Shown here: positions 1-9,160 of the stretch, in pieces
Position numbering within the stretch: position 1 is the stretch's first letter
How the letters are laid out: each line of letters starts with the position of its first letter
From: UKL13-2 sp043773745
Lineage (GTDB): Bacteria > Pseudomonadota > Gammaproteobacteria > Burkholderiales > Usitatibacteraceae
DNA: 64,000 nt
Reading direction: 5' to 3'
Assembly: GCA_043773745.1 (NCBI GenBank)
Contig: JAYVEV010000122.1
Location: forward strand, 1 to 64,000
The notes under the pieces: model-generated
The model's input: the letters and a program-made list of their open reading frames with translations, nothing else
Databases searched by the model: none
Told to the model about the DNA's origin: nothing
Made by a program: the position numbers and the translations under genes

Positions 1-1064
1 GACTCGCGGCGTGCATTGCCGGTCACGGGTACGCCCATCAACCGCGCATTCAGGGAATCCTGCATATAGCCCTTCAAGATGCCGTCTTCAATCAGCACAT
101 TACGCTGGGTAAGATTGCCTTCATCATCCATATTGAGTGAACCGCGTCGATCAGCAATGGTGCCATCATCAATCACCGTTACACCTTTGGCGGCGATTTG
201 TTCGCCCATGCGCCCGGAAAAAACCGAACTGCCTTTGCGGTTGAAATCGCCTTCCAGGCTGTGGCCTACCGCCTCGTGCAACAAAATACCGGGCCAGCCC
301 GGACCCAGAACCACGGTCATTTGGCCACCCGGAGCAGGCCGTGCATCAAGATTAATCAGGGCCTCGCGTACCGCGGCTTCGGCATAGCCTTTAAGTAGTT
401 CATCGCTAAAGTAGCGGTAATCAAAGCGTCCGCCACCACCAGTGTGGCCTTGTTCGCGACGCCCGTTCTGCTCCGCAATCACGGTAAGCCCGATATGCAC
501 CAGCGGCCTCACGTCAGCCGCCATCACACCATCGTGGCGTGCCACCATCACAACCTCATATTCGCCAGACAATCGACCCATTACCTCCTTGACGCGTGGA
601 TCAATCGCGCGCGCAAATTGTTCAAGACGCTCAAGAATCTTGACCTTTTCTGCGTCAGAAAAATCGGATACCGGATCGTTAGGCGCATACAGTGAGTGGC
701 CCGACTTGGCTATCGTGGGTACTATTTTTCCAGCAGAGCCATTTGCCCCGATGCGCGCAATACTACGGGTGGCCAAGGCGGCTGCGCGAATGGCGGGCAG
801 CGTTATATCGTCAGAATACGCAAACGCGGTTTTTTCCCCGGACACCACACGTACCCCGACACCCTGGTCGATATTGAAGCTACCCGATTTAACGCGTCCT
901 TCTTCAAGGCTCCAGCCTTCGGAACGCGAATATTGAAAATACAAATCGGCATAGTCAGCATCATGAGTCATGATGTCACCGAATATGCTCGCGATGGAAG
1001 CTTCATTCAAACCATAAGGTACGAGTAGTGTTTGATGGGCAATGGCAAGCTGCTGGTTATCCAT
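1..1064 (-). CDS. tldD: TldD metalloprotease, C-terminus cut off by window edge
   Basis: TldD is one half of the TldD/TldE (PmbA) zinc protease that degrades unfolded peptides and matures some modified peptides. About 354 residues are visible; the family has about 480, so the last quarter lies outside the window. The zinc-site motif HEAVGHSLEGDF is encoded near 242–277, and the early family block SEGWSLEEGRVKSGSF is present. The ATG at 1064–1062 follows an AAGGAAT ribosome-binding site at good spacing. It is the third gene of a leftward run after yhdP and the nitrilase-like gene, the usual betaproteobacterial neighbourhood. The partner gene tldE/pmbA is not in the window. The family assignment is firm; the peptide substrate is unknown. 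Confidence 0.95.
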   Translation of the reverse strand, partial: MDNQQLAIAHQTLLVPYGLNEASIASIFGDIMTHDADYADLYFQYSRSEGWSLEEGRVKSGSFNIDQGVGVRVVSGEKTAFAYSDDITLPAIRAAALATRSIARIGANGSAGKIVPTIAKSGHSLYAPNDPVSDFSDAEKVKILERLEQFARAIDPRVKEVMGRLSGEYEVVMVARHDGVMAADVRPLVHIGLTVIAEQNGRREQGHTGGGGRFDYRYFSDELLKGYAEAAVREALINLDARPAPGGQMTVVLGPGWPGILLHEAVGHSLEGDFNRKGSSVFSGRMGEQIAAKGVTVIDDGTIADRRGSLNMDDEGNLTQRNVLIEDGILKGYMQDSLNARLMGVPVTGNARRE

Positions 1065-1131
1065 AAATTCCTTGTGTGTAGCGGCTGCGCCGTCAAATGC
1101 CGGACGCAAATAAATTAAGGGTATTGCTGGC

Positions 1132-2010
1132 TTAGCGCACGACACCAATGGTTCGATTCGACAATGCGGGCAAGCTTTTACGAACGGTCTGCTGGTAATG
1201 CGGATTGACACCTGCCACCACCACCCCCGAACCGCGCGGCAGGCGATCGAGCACCACGCCCCAAGGGTCAACGATCATTGAGTCGCCATGCGTCTCGCGG
1301 CCATTCACATGGTAGCCACCTTGGGCGGGTGCCAACACATATGCAAGGCTCTCGATGGCGCGGGCACGAATCAGCGTTTCCCAATGCGCTTTACCCGTCG
1401 TGGCGGTAAACGCGGACGGAATCACAATAATATTGACGTCACCCATAGCGCGATACAGCTCGGGGAAACGCAGATCGTAACAAATTGATAACCCGATTCG
1501 CCCATAGGGTGAATCCACCACCACTACTTTATCGCCGGGCTCAATGGTGCGTTCCTCGGAGAAATTTTCCGCGCCCATTGAAAAATTAAACAAATGAATT
1601 TTGTCGTAACGCGCGACCTGCTTACCTTCTTTGTCGTATACAAAACAAGTGTTGCGCACCTTGTTGGGCACGCTGGATTCAAGCGGGATTGAGCCACCGA
1701 TCAGCCAGATGCGATGTTTAGCCGCTGTGGTCGACATCCAATGCTGGATCGGGCCATCGCCTTCGCGTTCACGCGCGGTGACTTTGTCAGTTTCCTTCAT
1801 CCCCATAATCGCAAAATACTCTGGCAATGCAACGATGCGCGCGCCGGTTGAAGCCGCCAGCTCAATCAAACGTGATGCCTCCTCAAGATTTGCCTGGATA
1901 TTGGGTCCGCTGGCCATTTGAATGGCGGCGATGCGGAAAAAAGTCTGGGTAGACTGCTGCGCACGCAGCAACTCATCGGGCAGGGGCGGGGAATTTTTGG
2001 TCAGTATCAA
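1132..2010 (-). CDS. Carbon–nitrogen hydrolase (nitrilase superfamily, Nit-type amidase)
   Basis: This is a cytosolic amidase of the nitrilase superfamily, closest in pattern to the Nit1/Nit2 branch (deaminated glutathione amidase or omega-amidase). The catalytic triad is visible: Glu in ALPEYF, Lys in RYDKIHLF and Cys in LSICYDLRFPELY. The start is uncertain. The first conserved strand (FRIAAIQM) has no ATG close upstream; an ATG at 2103 would overlap yhdP by 86 nt. I chose the TTG at 2010, eight bases after the yhdP stop; a TTG at 1971 is the alternative. Neither has a clear Shine–Dalgarno site, so translation may be coupled to yhdP. It sits between yhdP and tldD in one apparent operon. The exact substrate cannot be read from sequence. 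Confidence 0.9.
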   Translation of the reverse strand: MILTKNSPPLPDELLRAQQSTQTFFRIAAIQMASGPNIQANLEEASRLIELAASTGARIVALPEYFAIMGMKETDKVTAREREGDGPIQHWMSTTAAKHRIWLIGGSIPLESSVPNKVRNTCFVYDKEGKQVARYDKIHLFNFSMGAENFSEERTIEPGDKVVVVDSPYGRIGLSICYDLRFPELYRAMGDVNIIVIPSAFTATTGKAHWETLIRARAIESLAYVLAPAQGGYHVNGRETHGDSMIVDPWGVVLDRLPRGSGVVVAGVNPHYQQTVRKSLPALSNRTIGVVR

Positions 2011-2017
2011 GAGACTA

Positions 2018-5000
2018 TCAATCTGTTTTCTTGGGTGTTGATGAAGGTAATGGTGTGGGTATTGTTGCGGGAAATGCAGGGTTTGGTGAAGGTATAGTTG
2101 CACCGTTTTTGTTGATTCTGTCCACTTGTGGATTATCCCATGATCCCGATACCGCGTATTGGTAGGAAAAAATTTTCTCGACCGGGTTTTGCAATATTTT
2201 TTGGCCCAAATAAACCGCCAAGCCCACTACCGGGTTCAGCGTGGCGAGACCGGCACCGATAGCGACGCTTTCATCTAGTTTGGGTAAGACCGTCATGGTC
2301 AAATTTTGTCGCTCGGAGGGCAGTGAAATATCGCCGGCCATTCTGACGTCAGCTGCCGGCCCCACCACCTGGAAATTCTCGGTAAACATAATGCCGTCTT
2401 TGACACTGACATCACCATCAATACTGTTGAATGCAAAGCCCTGCGAAAAAATATCGCGAAAATCCAGCGTAATACGCCGCGGCAACGATTGCAGGCTGAT
2501 CAGGCCCAACAGCTTGCCAGCGCCCGGTTCAATTTTTGCAAACTGGCCATTGCGCGCGATGACTTTGAATGCGCCTGACAAATTGGCCAACTGCATCTGG
2601 TAAACATGTCCCGGCCAGGCAAGCTTGCCCTCCAGACCGCCGGTCCCGCCGCGTAAATAATCACCAAAGCCGAATTGCGCAAAAAGGGCATTCAAGTTCG
2701 ATGAATCAAGTTTAATATTCATGATCGTTCTTGAGCGCGTATTGAGTGAATTACGCGTCGCTGGCTGCGCACGGTCAGGATCGCCCAAACGCTGCCAGAT
2801 GCCATTCATATCCAGCTTTACGTGGCCATTGGAAATCGTCAATTGCTCAATTTTCCAATTCGCCCCTTGCGGGATGGCACGTAACTCGAGCTTGCCCATC
2901 CAGCGATCCTTGAGGGTAAATTGCTCAGCCACGATATCAAGTGCCGGGAAATCTGCTTCTCTGATTGCTTCTCCAAGTCCGTCTTTTTGGGTTTCTGCCA
3001 ATGGTGGTGCAGGATGGGCGGCTTCATCGACCAGCACAAAATTTTTCAACCGCGCGCGTACCGAACCACGGTCATTAAAAGCGCCCGGCTTCCACGTAAA
3101 ATCACCCAGCGCCTCGGGACTATCAACCACAAAACGCCAATCTTCGCCGCCATGCCGACCTTTGAGGTTCATCGCGCCGAACTGACGTCCGTAGGCCAAC
3201 AGGCTGCCCAGCTTGAAATCAAACCCAGCAATCAGCGATTCATTTTTAGGCGCGGCAGAGGCTATTGTTGACGATGGTGGATAAAAACCTTCAATCGCTG
3301 CACGCCACATATCAAGATCAAATTGCTTCAAGCGCCCTGCCAGCCATATGCCTTCAGGGATCGGCACCTCTGCCGTCGTCTCACCAATCGTTGCGACGCC
3401 GCCCAACAATGCGACTGGGACACCGGCGCCATCAAAGCGCCGCTGGAAGTGAGCATCTATGCGTGTTTCGGGCTGATCAGACACCACTGCAGCGGGGGAC
3501 AATGTGGAGGCTGCCGTTACCGTGTCAACGGAGGCACCCGTTGTCGCCAATACGTTGCCTGCCAGCGTCACTCGAATCCGCTCCGCTGGCTGCGCTGCGT
3601 TCAGAAACTGCACCCGCAGCTGGCGCGGCTCGGCTGCGCGTTTCGCAATAGGGTACGGCAGGGTCGACGTTACCCCCACCAGATTCGAGTCAATCGCAAT
3701 CTCAGTCGTGCCGGCCTTGGCCAGAATTTTTCCGCGAAAATCGGCTGTGCCACTAACTTGTCGCGGCAGGCGAAACGGCAGCACCTCCACTAACTGCGTC
3801 ATATCGGCACGCGTCGTAAATTCGGCCGTAACACCCGCCTCTCCACCACCGCTTATGGTGATGGCGACAGGGTTACCGTAGGCAATACCCTGCAACGCGT
3901 TACCCGCCGCCGAACTCGGACCGGAAAGTGAACTGCTTTGCACGCCGCGCTCAGTAAAGGCGATCATGCCGGTCAAGTTGGTGACTGTCGGGCCGATCGT
4001 TGGTTTGGCTGTGGCGCGCAATAGGGTGTATTTACCGTTGACTTTAATGACATCTTTACCGGCAACGATGGGTATCGTGATGCCCAAATCAAGTTTACCG
4101 AATCCTTCTATCGCAACCACTTTTGTAAAGCTACCTATAGTTGTGGCCAGCGGGCTTTCCCGCAAGAACTTTGTGACTTCTTCGGCGCGCGCATCAGCAG
4201 CAAGATTGATCGCTATCACACCGGCTTTATCGGCAAGATCAGCAATCACAATTGTGCTGCGCTTTATCGGGGTATTAAGGATTTTTGCGGATTCAATGGT
4301 CAGCCCAAACTTAGTGTTATCAAAACTCATCTCACCATTGATGTTTTTAGCAGCGGGCCAGTCATCGTTATAGCGAAAATCAATCTCTTTAATGGCGGCG
4401 CGCGCCGTAAAAGTGCCGCCTTTGCCATGATGAAAAGGAAACTCATAGAGATCTCCTTTGACCGCGAAATCAGCTGTACTAATTTCCCCCGCTTGCAGCG
4501 CGCGCTCAAGGTAGTTTCGAGTCTGCCCAATGCCGTTAGGCAAATAATTGCCCACGGTGACCGCCTTCACGCGATAAAATTTCCCTTTGACATCAAGCGA
4601 GCCCGGCCCTTTTTCTTCAACAGCGCGCGCGCCGCTTGCCCGAAACCGCGAATAAACACCGGAAAATTCGCCCGCCAGATCGGCATTGGCAAAATTAACA
4701 TTCGATAAATCAACCTCGATAGCATCGTTGGTCACGCGCCATTTGCCAACGCTGTCAAAACGATCGAATTTAAGAGGGGCACGAAAAATCAGCGGGTCAT
4801 CCAGTACCAGCATTTTCGATGCAACACTAAATCCCCCCCCTTTGTCATCGCCCTCAATCGTGCCCGAAAAGTTGGTCACTCCAGGATTTTTACCATCACT
4901 GTTCATCCCAAATTGGTTTAGCGAGCCTTTGATGCGGTACGCGCTGGGCCTATCCAGATAGCCACTCCAGGCAAAAGCGGTGTTCACGATCTCGCCACGA

Positions 5001-6283
5001 GGCTGATAGCGGGCAACAAAGTTACGTAATTCTTTGCCCGCCGGAAAAGATTCAATTAGCGCGGCCATCACTTTCAGGTCGATGCCATTGCCAGTGACTG
5101 CTCCTTTGGCTGTTGCCGCATCGGCCTGATTTTGCAGGGTCAATGAAAAATCTGCCGCTGGTAGCACTACACCCTCACGCGTTCGAATCTCTAGGGCAGT
5201 GCTGCCCACGGTGTAACCACCCTCCTGTGCCTTGTACTCAACACGCCCTGCTAATTTAGCGATATTGAGCGGCACCAAATCCGTATCAAGCTGCACGCGA
5301 GCATTGGCGAGGTGCAAGTCGGCGGTGATAGCCCTGATGGGATTGAAGGCCGCATAAGCATCGACGGCAGGAGAAACTTCCCCGCCTGGCATGCTTTTCA
5401 CCGCTATTACAGGAGACGGCGTTGAGGTATTGTCAATCTCAATCCAGGTACGAAAGTTGCCGGTGCCTGATTGGAGCAGATCAGGCACCGGCGCATGTTG
5501 GCGCAACTCGGTGAGGCTAGCATCGGTCGCCGCGACAAAAAGCGTACCTTTGACTAACCAGCGACCGTCCACATTATCAAGCCATAAATCGCCGCTTGCC
5601 TCAATCTTGCGGGCCAGTCTGATCGGCGGTGCCGCGGTAAAACCAAGCCGATGGCTACTGCCATTTTTCTGAATATACAAGCCAACGTCGGCAAATCGCA
5701 GCGTATTTCCAGGGGTTAAATCATCACTCCAGGTAAGCGATGCATGCCGCACCTCAAGGCCGGGTTGCTCCAGCAAAAATGTGAGTAGCTGACCGTCGTC
5801 ATCACCTGATTTAGGTTGATTTAACGCATGCCCGGCAAAATAGATCAGCCCATCCTTGTCGCGGTTGAGAACCAACTCAGGGCCATCCAAGACAACATCG
5901 GCGAAGCGGATTTGCCCGACCAGAAGCGACCACCATGAAAGTCCGGCGGTTAAGTTGGGCAGCTTGAGGGCAACGGCACCTGCGGGACGCAATAGGGAGG
6001 TACTGCTGGCCGGCTCAAAAAAATATACATCCTCCAATTCAACATAGGGTCGAAACCCCGCCCATCCACCTCGAATATTGCGTGCGGACACATCCATGCC
6101 CGTAGCGATGGCAACGCGACTGATAATATCGGCCTGATGACTTTCAATGCTGGGTAACACCGCATAGCGCAACGCGAGTGCAACAACAGAAAACATTATC
6201 GCCACGGCGATTGCCAGCCAAAACAAGCTGCGCGCGCAAAAACGTCCGATATGAAAACCTGCTTTGATAATACCCAACTCCAA
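2018..6283 (-). CDS. yhdP: YhdP family AsmA-like envelope protein
   Basis: This 1421-residue protein belongs to the YhdP family. In E. coli, YhdP, TamB and YdbH are inner-membrane-anchored periplasmic proteins thought to move phospholipid to the outer membrane. One N-terminal membrane helix is visible at about residues 15–42, followed by a very long beta-rich region and an AsmA-like C-terminal part (around 1150–1380, with motifs such as DGDVSVKDGIMFTENFQVVG). The tail is rich in Pro, Ser and Thr. It is longer than the E. coli protein (about 1270 residues). It heads the leftward run yhdP–nitrilase–tldD and is divergent from glnE; the 126-bp gap at 6284–6409 must hold promoters for both. Identity is supported by size, anchor and neighbours. 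Confidence 0.9.
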   Translation of the reverse strand: MELGIIKAGFHIGRFCARSLFWLAIAVAIMFSVVALALRYAVLPSIESHQADIISRVAIATGMDVSARNIRGGWAGFRPYVELEDVYFFEPASSTSLLRPAGAVALKLPNLTAGLSWWSLLVGQIRFADVVLDGPELVLNRDKDGLIYFAGHALNQPKSGDDDGQLLTFLLEQPGLEVRHASLTWSDDLTPGNTLRFADVGLYIQKNGSSHRLGFTAAPPIRLARKIEASGDLWLDNVDGRWLVKGTLFVAATDASLTELRQHAPVPDLLQSGTGNFRTWIEIDNTSTPSPVIAVKSMPGGEVSPAVDAYAAFNPIRAITADLHLANARVQLDTDLVPLNIAKLAGRVEYKAQEGGYTVGSTALEIRTREGVVLPAADFSLTLQNQADAATAKGAVTGNGIDLKVMAALIESFPAGKELRNFVARYQPRGEIVNTAFAWSGYLDRPSAYRIKGSLNQFGMNSDGKNPGVTNFSGTIEGDDKGGGFSVASKMLVLDDPLIFRAPLKFDRFDSVGKWRVTNDAIEVDLSNVNFANADLAGEFSGVYSRFRASGARAVEEKGPGSLDVKGKFYRVKAVTVGNYLPNGIGQTRNYLERALQAGEISTADFAVKGDLYEFPFHHGKGGTFTARAAIKEIDFRYNDDWPAAKNINGEMSFDNTKFGLTIESAKILNTPIKRSTIVIADLADKAGVIAINLAADARAEEVTKFLRESPLATTIGSFTKVVAIEGFGKLDLGITIPIVAGKDVIKVNGKYTLLRATAKPTIGPTVTNLTGMIAFTERGVQSSSLSGPSSAAGNALQGIAYGNPVAITISGGGEAGVTAEFTTRADMTQLVEVLPFRLPRQVSGTADFRGKILAKAGTTEIAIDSNLVGVTSTLPYPIAKRAAEPRQLRVQFLNAAQPAERIRVTLAGNVLATTGASVDTVTAASTLSPAAVVSDQPETRIDAHFQRRFDGAGVPVALLGGVATIGETTAEVPIPEGIWLAGRLKQFDLDMWRAAIEGFYPPSSTIASAAPKNESLIAGFDFKLGSLLAYGRQFGAMNLKGRHGGEDWRFVVDSPEALGDFTWKPGAFNDRGSVRARLKNFVLVDEAAHPAPPLAETQKDGLGEAIREADFPALDIVAEQFTLKDRWMGKLELRAIPQGANWKIEQLTISNGHVKLDMNGIWQRLGDPDRAQPATRNSLNTRSRTIMNIKLDSSNLNALFAQFGFGDYLRGGTGGLEGKLAWPGHVYQMQLANLSGAFKVIARNGQFAKIEPGAGKLLGLISLQSLPRRITLDFRDIFSQGFAFNSIDGDVSVKDGIMFTENFQVVGPAADVRMAGDISLPSERQNLTMTVLPKLDESVAIGAGLATLNPVVGLAVYLGQKILQNPVEKIFSYQYAVSGSWDNPQVDRINKNGATIPSPNPAFPATIPTPLPSSTPKKTD

Positions 6284-6409
6284 CTATGTGAAACGTGATT
6301 CCGTGAAGGACAGATGGCTCAGAATAACGGTTGCAGGATTGCAACGCCAACATGCTATTTTAACGGGCACAAGCCCTGACTGGACGACAACCGTGTTTTT
6401 TTTATTCCC

Positions 6410-9151
6410 GTGAACGCTGCTTTCGATTTCGACCACGAATTGGCCCGAATGTTTCATGCCTCTCGCTACGCCGAACGGCTATGCCACGCCAAGCCAATTC
6501 TGGTTGAGCAATTGCGCATCGCTGCTCATCTGCCATTTACCACTGCCATGATGCATGCAGGGCTGCTGACAGCGATTCTGACAGAGGAGGAAGCACTATT
6601 TCACGCCGCATTGCGCCACTTGCGCCAGCAGGTCATGCTCCGCCTAATTTTTCGCGATATTAATGGTCGGGCAGATTTTGCCGAGGTTGCCGCAACTATT
6701 TCTGCGCTGGCCGATGTCACCGTCAGCGCGGCACTGCAATTTCATTCTCGCGTCGTAGCTCGGCAATTTGGCCTTGATGAACATGATTTAGCGCAAGAAA
6801 ACGCCCAACTTGTGGTCGTCGGCATGGGCAAACTGGGCGCCTATGAACTAAATGTATCGTCCGATATTGACCTTATTTTTATTTATGCCAAGGATGGCGA
6901 CGCAACTGAGGCGCGTTCATGGCATGAATTTCATGCCGAGACCGGCAAGCGCGTTATCCGCGCGCTGGATCATCTGGATGAAAACGGTTTTGTATTTCGC
7001 GTCGATATGCGGCTTCGTCCGTTTGGTGCCAGCGGGCCGCTGGTTTCGAGCGCAGCATCGCTTGAAAATTATTTTCAATCCCAGGCGCGCCCATGGGAAC
7101 GCTACGCATGGCTAAAAGCAAGAGCGGTAACGGGTGGTGCCGCCACGCAAGCCACGCTACAAAATATCATCTCCCCGTTTGTTTATCGTCGCTATAACGA
7201 CTATGGCGCGATTGACGAAATGCGCGATCTTCATGCGCAGATACGAGCCGAGGCGCTCAAGAAAAATCGGCTTGGCGATATTAAAGTGGGTCGCGGCGGT
7301 ATCCGTGAAATCGAATTTATTGCGCAATTGTTTCAGCTCGTCCGTGGCGGGCGCGACCAGGCATTGCAGGTAGCCTCGACCCGACAGGCCTTGGCATTGA
7401 TTGGTGAACGCGGCCTGGTCAGTACTGAAAAAATTGAGCGCCTCCAGCTGGCTTATTTATTTTTGCGCAATTTGGAACATCGGCTGCAATACTTGGATGA
7501 CGCACAAACTCAGGCCCTGCCGTCCGGCGAGCATGACCGCGAGCGCATCGCGCAGGCTATGAACTTTGGTGACTGGGGGGCCTTCGAGGCTGCACTCAAT
7601 ATCCACCGTGAAACCGTCACCGCGGAATTTGAATCTCTGTTTTCAGCTGGATCAACAACCTCGACATCCTCAGCAGCGCCTTCCATCAATATGGCAATCG
7701 GCCTGGAAGCCAATATCCATGCGGTTCTTGCAATAAAGCCAATCGGGCAAGCTGATACATTTATCGCCGATCCAAAAACGGCCGAGACGATACTTGATCG
7801 TGTTAAAGCATGGCAACAATCATCGCGTACGCAAACTCTTTCGCCCAAAATTAAGGCGCGGATGGAAGCGCTGATTCCGGCCGCGCTTAGGGCGTCATTG
7901 ATATACCACCAGCCAGCCGAAACATTTTTTCGTTTGCTCGATTTACTCGATGCAATCGACAGGCGCGAGACCTACCTCGCCCTACTGATGGAATACCCCC
8001 ATGTGATGCCAAGAATCGCACGTATTGCGGCGACCAGTGCTTGGGCGGCAGATTTTTTGAAGCGTCATCCGATTTTGCTCGACGAGCTAATTACGGCGGA
8101 GCCCGGCGCGCTAAAAATCGATTGGCCAGTCGAGCGCATCAGGCTCCAGGCGGCTTGCGATCTAGCTGCGAACGACGTCGAAAAACAATACGAACTACTG
8201 CGCCATACCAAACAAGTCATCACATTAAAACTGAATATTGCCGATATCGAAGGCCGCCTTGGCGTAATGGCCGTGTCGGATGAACTTTCGACATTGGCAG
8301 ACATGCTGCTGGACATCACGTTGGTGTTGGTCAATCGTGCCCTCGATCGAGCATCCGGCGTTGCGCCAAACTGGAATGCGCCAAGCGGGTTTGCCATCAT
8401 CGGCTACGGCAAGTTGGGCAGCAAAGAATTGGGCTATGCATCAGACCTTGATCTGGTTTTTTTAGTCGATGACAAACTGGCGGTGGGTAACGATCAATTT
8501 TTAAGAATCGCTCAACGTCTCAGTAGCTGGCTCAATACCATGACCGCTGGTGGCGTGCTGTACGAAACCGATTTGCGCCTGCGCCCTGACGGTGCTTCGG
8601 GCCTGTTAGTTTCCAGCCTTGACGCTTTTCGAGACTACCAACTGAATCGGGCTTGGACATGGGAACATCAGGCACTGACCCGCGCCCGTTGGTGTGCCGG
8701 CGACATTTCATTGACTGTGCCGTTTGACGCTATTCGCAAAGAGATACTCTCAAAGCCCCGCGACAAACGGAAGCTCAAAACTGAAATCGTCGAGATGCGC
8801 GACAAAATGCGCGCCGAGAAAAAAGATCACGCTGATGCACTCGATTTAAAGCACACCCGTGGCGGGATCGTTGATGTCGAGTTTATCGTTCAATATTTAA
8901 TCCTCGCCTATTCACAGGAGCATCAGGCGTTCTTGGGTAACCTCGGTAATTTTGCACTGCTGATGCGCGCAGGCTCATTGGGCATTTTGGACGAGGATAT
9001 CGCAGCAAAGGTGGCGAAAGCCTATCTTGCCTATCGAGAACGCCAGCATCGCGCAAGGAATAACAATCAGCTTAAAACCTGGATTGGCCTGGATGAATTG
9101 GCGGAAGAACGGCGCGCCGTGGTGGCAGCTTGGGCCGCATTGCTAACTTAA
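6410..9151 (+). CDS. glnE: Bifunctional glutamine synthetase adenylyltransferase / deadenylase
   Basis: GlnE adds or removes AMP on glutamine synthetase (GlnA) in response to PII, tuning ammonium assimilation. The 913 residues hold two nucleotidyltransferase domains. The N-terminal adenylyl-removase carries GMGKLGAYELNVSSDIDL (about residues 138–155), and the C-terminal adenylyltransferase carries GYGKLGSKELGYASDLDL (about 664–681). Both Asp-x-Asp metal pairs are intact. Length is slightly below the E. coli protein (946). The start is a GTG at 6410 without a strong Shine–Dalgarno site; no in-frame ATG lies near. It is divergent from yhdP and convergent with recN, whose stop is only 9 bp away. 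Confidence 0.96.
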   Translation: MNAAFDFDHELARMFHASRYAERLCHAKPILVEQLRIAAHLPFTTAMMHAGLLTAILTEEEALFHAALRHLRQQVMLRLIFRDINGRADFAEVAATISALADVTVSAALQFHSRVVARQFGLDEHDLAQENAQLVVVGMGKLGAYELNVSSDIDLIFIYAKDGDATEARSWHEFHAETGKRVIRALDHLDENGFVFRVDMRLRPFGASGPLVSSAASLENYFQSQARPWERYAWLKARAVTGGAATQATLQNIISPFVYRRYNDYGAIDEMRDLHAQIRAEALKKNRLGDIKVGRGGIREIEFIAQLFQLVRGGRDQALQVASTRQALALIGERGLVSTEKIERLQLAYLFLRNLEHRLQYLDDAQTQALPSGEHDRERIAQAMNFGDWGAFEAALNIHRETVTAEFESLFSAGSTTSTSSAAPSINMAIGLEANIHAVLAIKPIGQADTFIADPKTAETILDRVKAWQQSSRTQTLSPKIKARMEALIPAALRASLIYHQPAETFFRLLDLLDAIDRRETYLALLMEYPHVMPRIARIAATSAWAADFLKRHPILLDELITAEPGALKIDWPVERIRLQAACDLAANDVEKQYELLRHTKQVITLKLNIADIEGRLGVMAVSDELSTLADMLLDITLVLVNRALDRASGVAPNWNAPSGFAIIGYGKLGSKELGYASDLDLVFLVDDKLAVGNDQFLRIAQRLSSWLNTMTAGGVLYETDLRLRPDGASGLLVSSLDAFRDYQLNRAWTWEHQALTRARWCAGDISLTVPFDAIRKEILSKPRDKRKLKTEIVEMRDKMRAEKKDHADALDLKHTRGGIVDVEFIVQYLILAYSQEHQAFLGNLGNFALLMRAGSLGILDEDIAAKVAKAYLAYRERQHRARNNNQLKTWIGLDELAEERRAVVAAWAALLT

Positions 9152-9160
9152 TGATTAAAA

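Noticed and set aside
442..936. Rightward ORF of 164 codons
   Set aside because: Antisense to tldD, with Ser/Arg/Pro-rich shadow composition, no ribosome-binding site and no recognised domain.
3265..3881. Overlapping rightward ORFs of 125–156 codons
   Set aside because: Antisense to yhdP in GC-rich codons; composition is typical of shadow frames.
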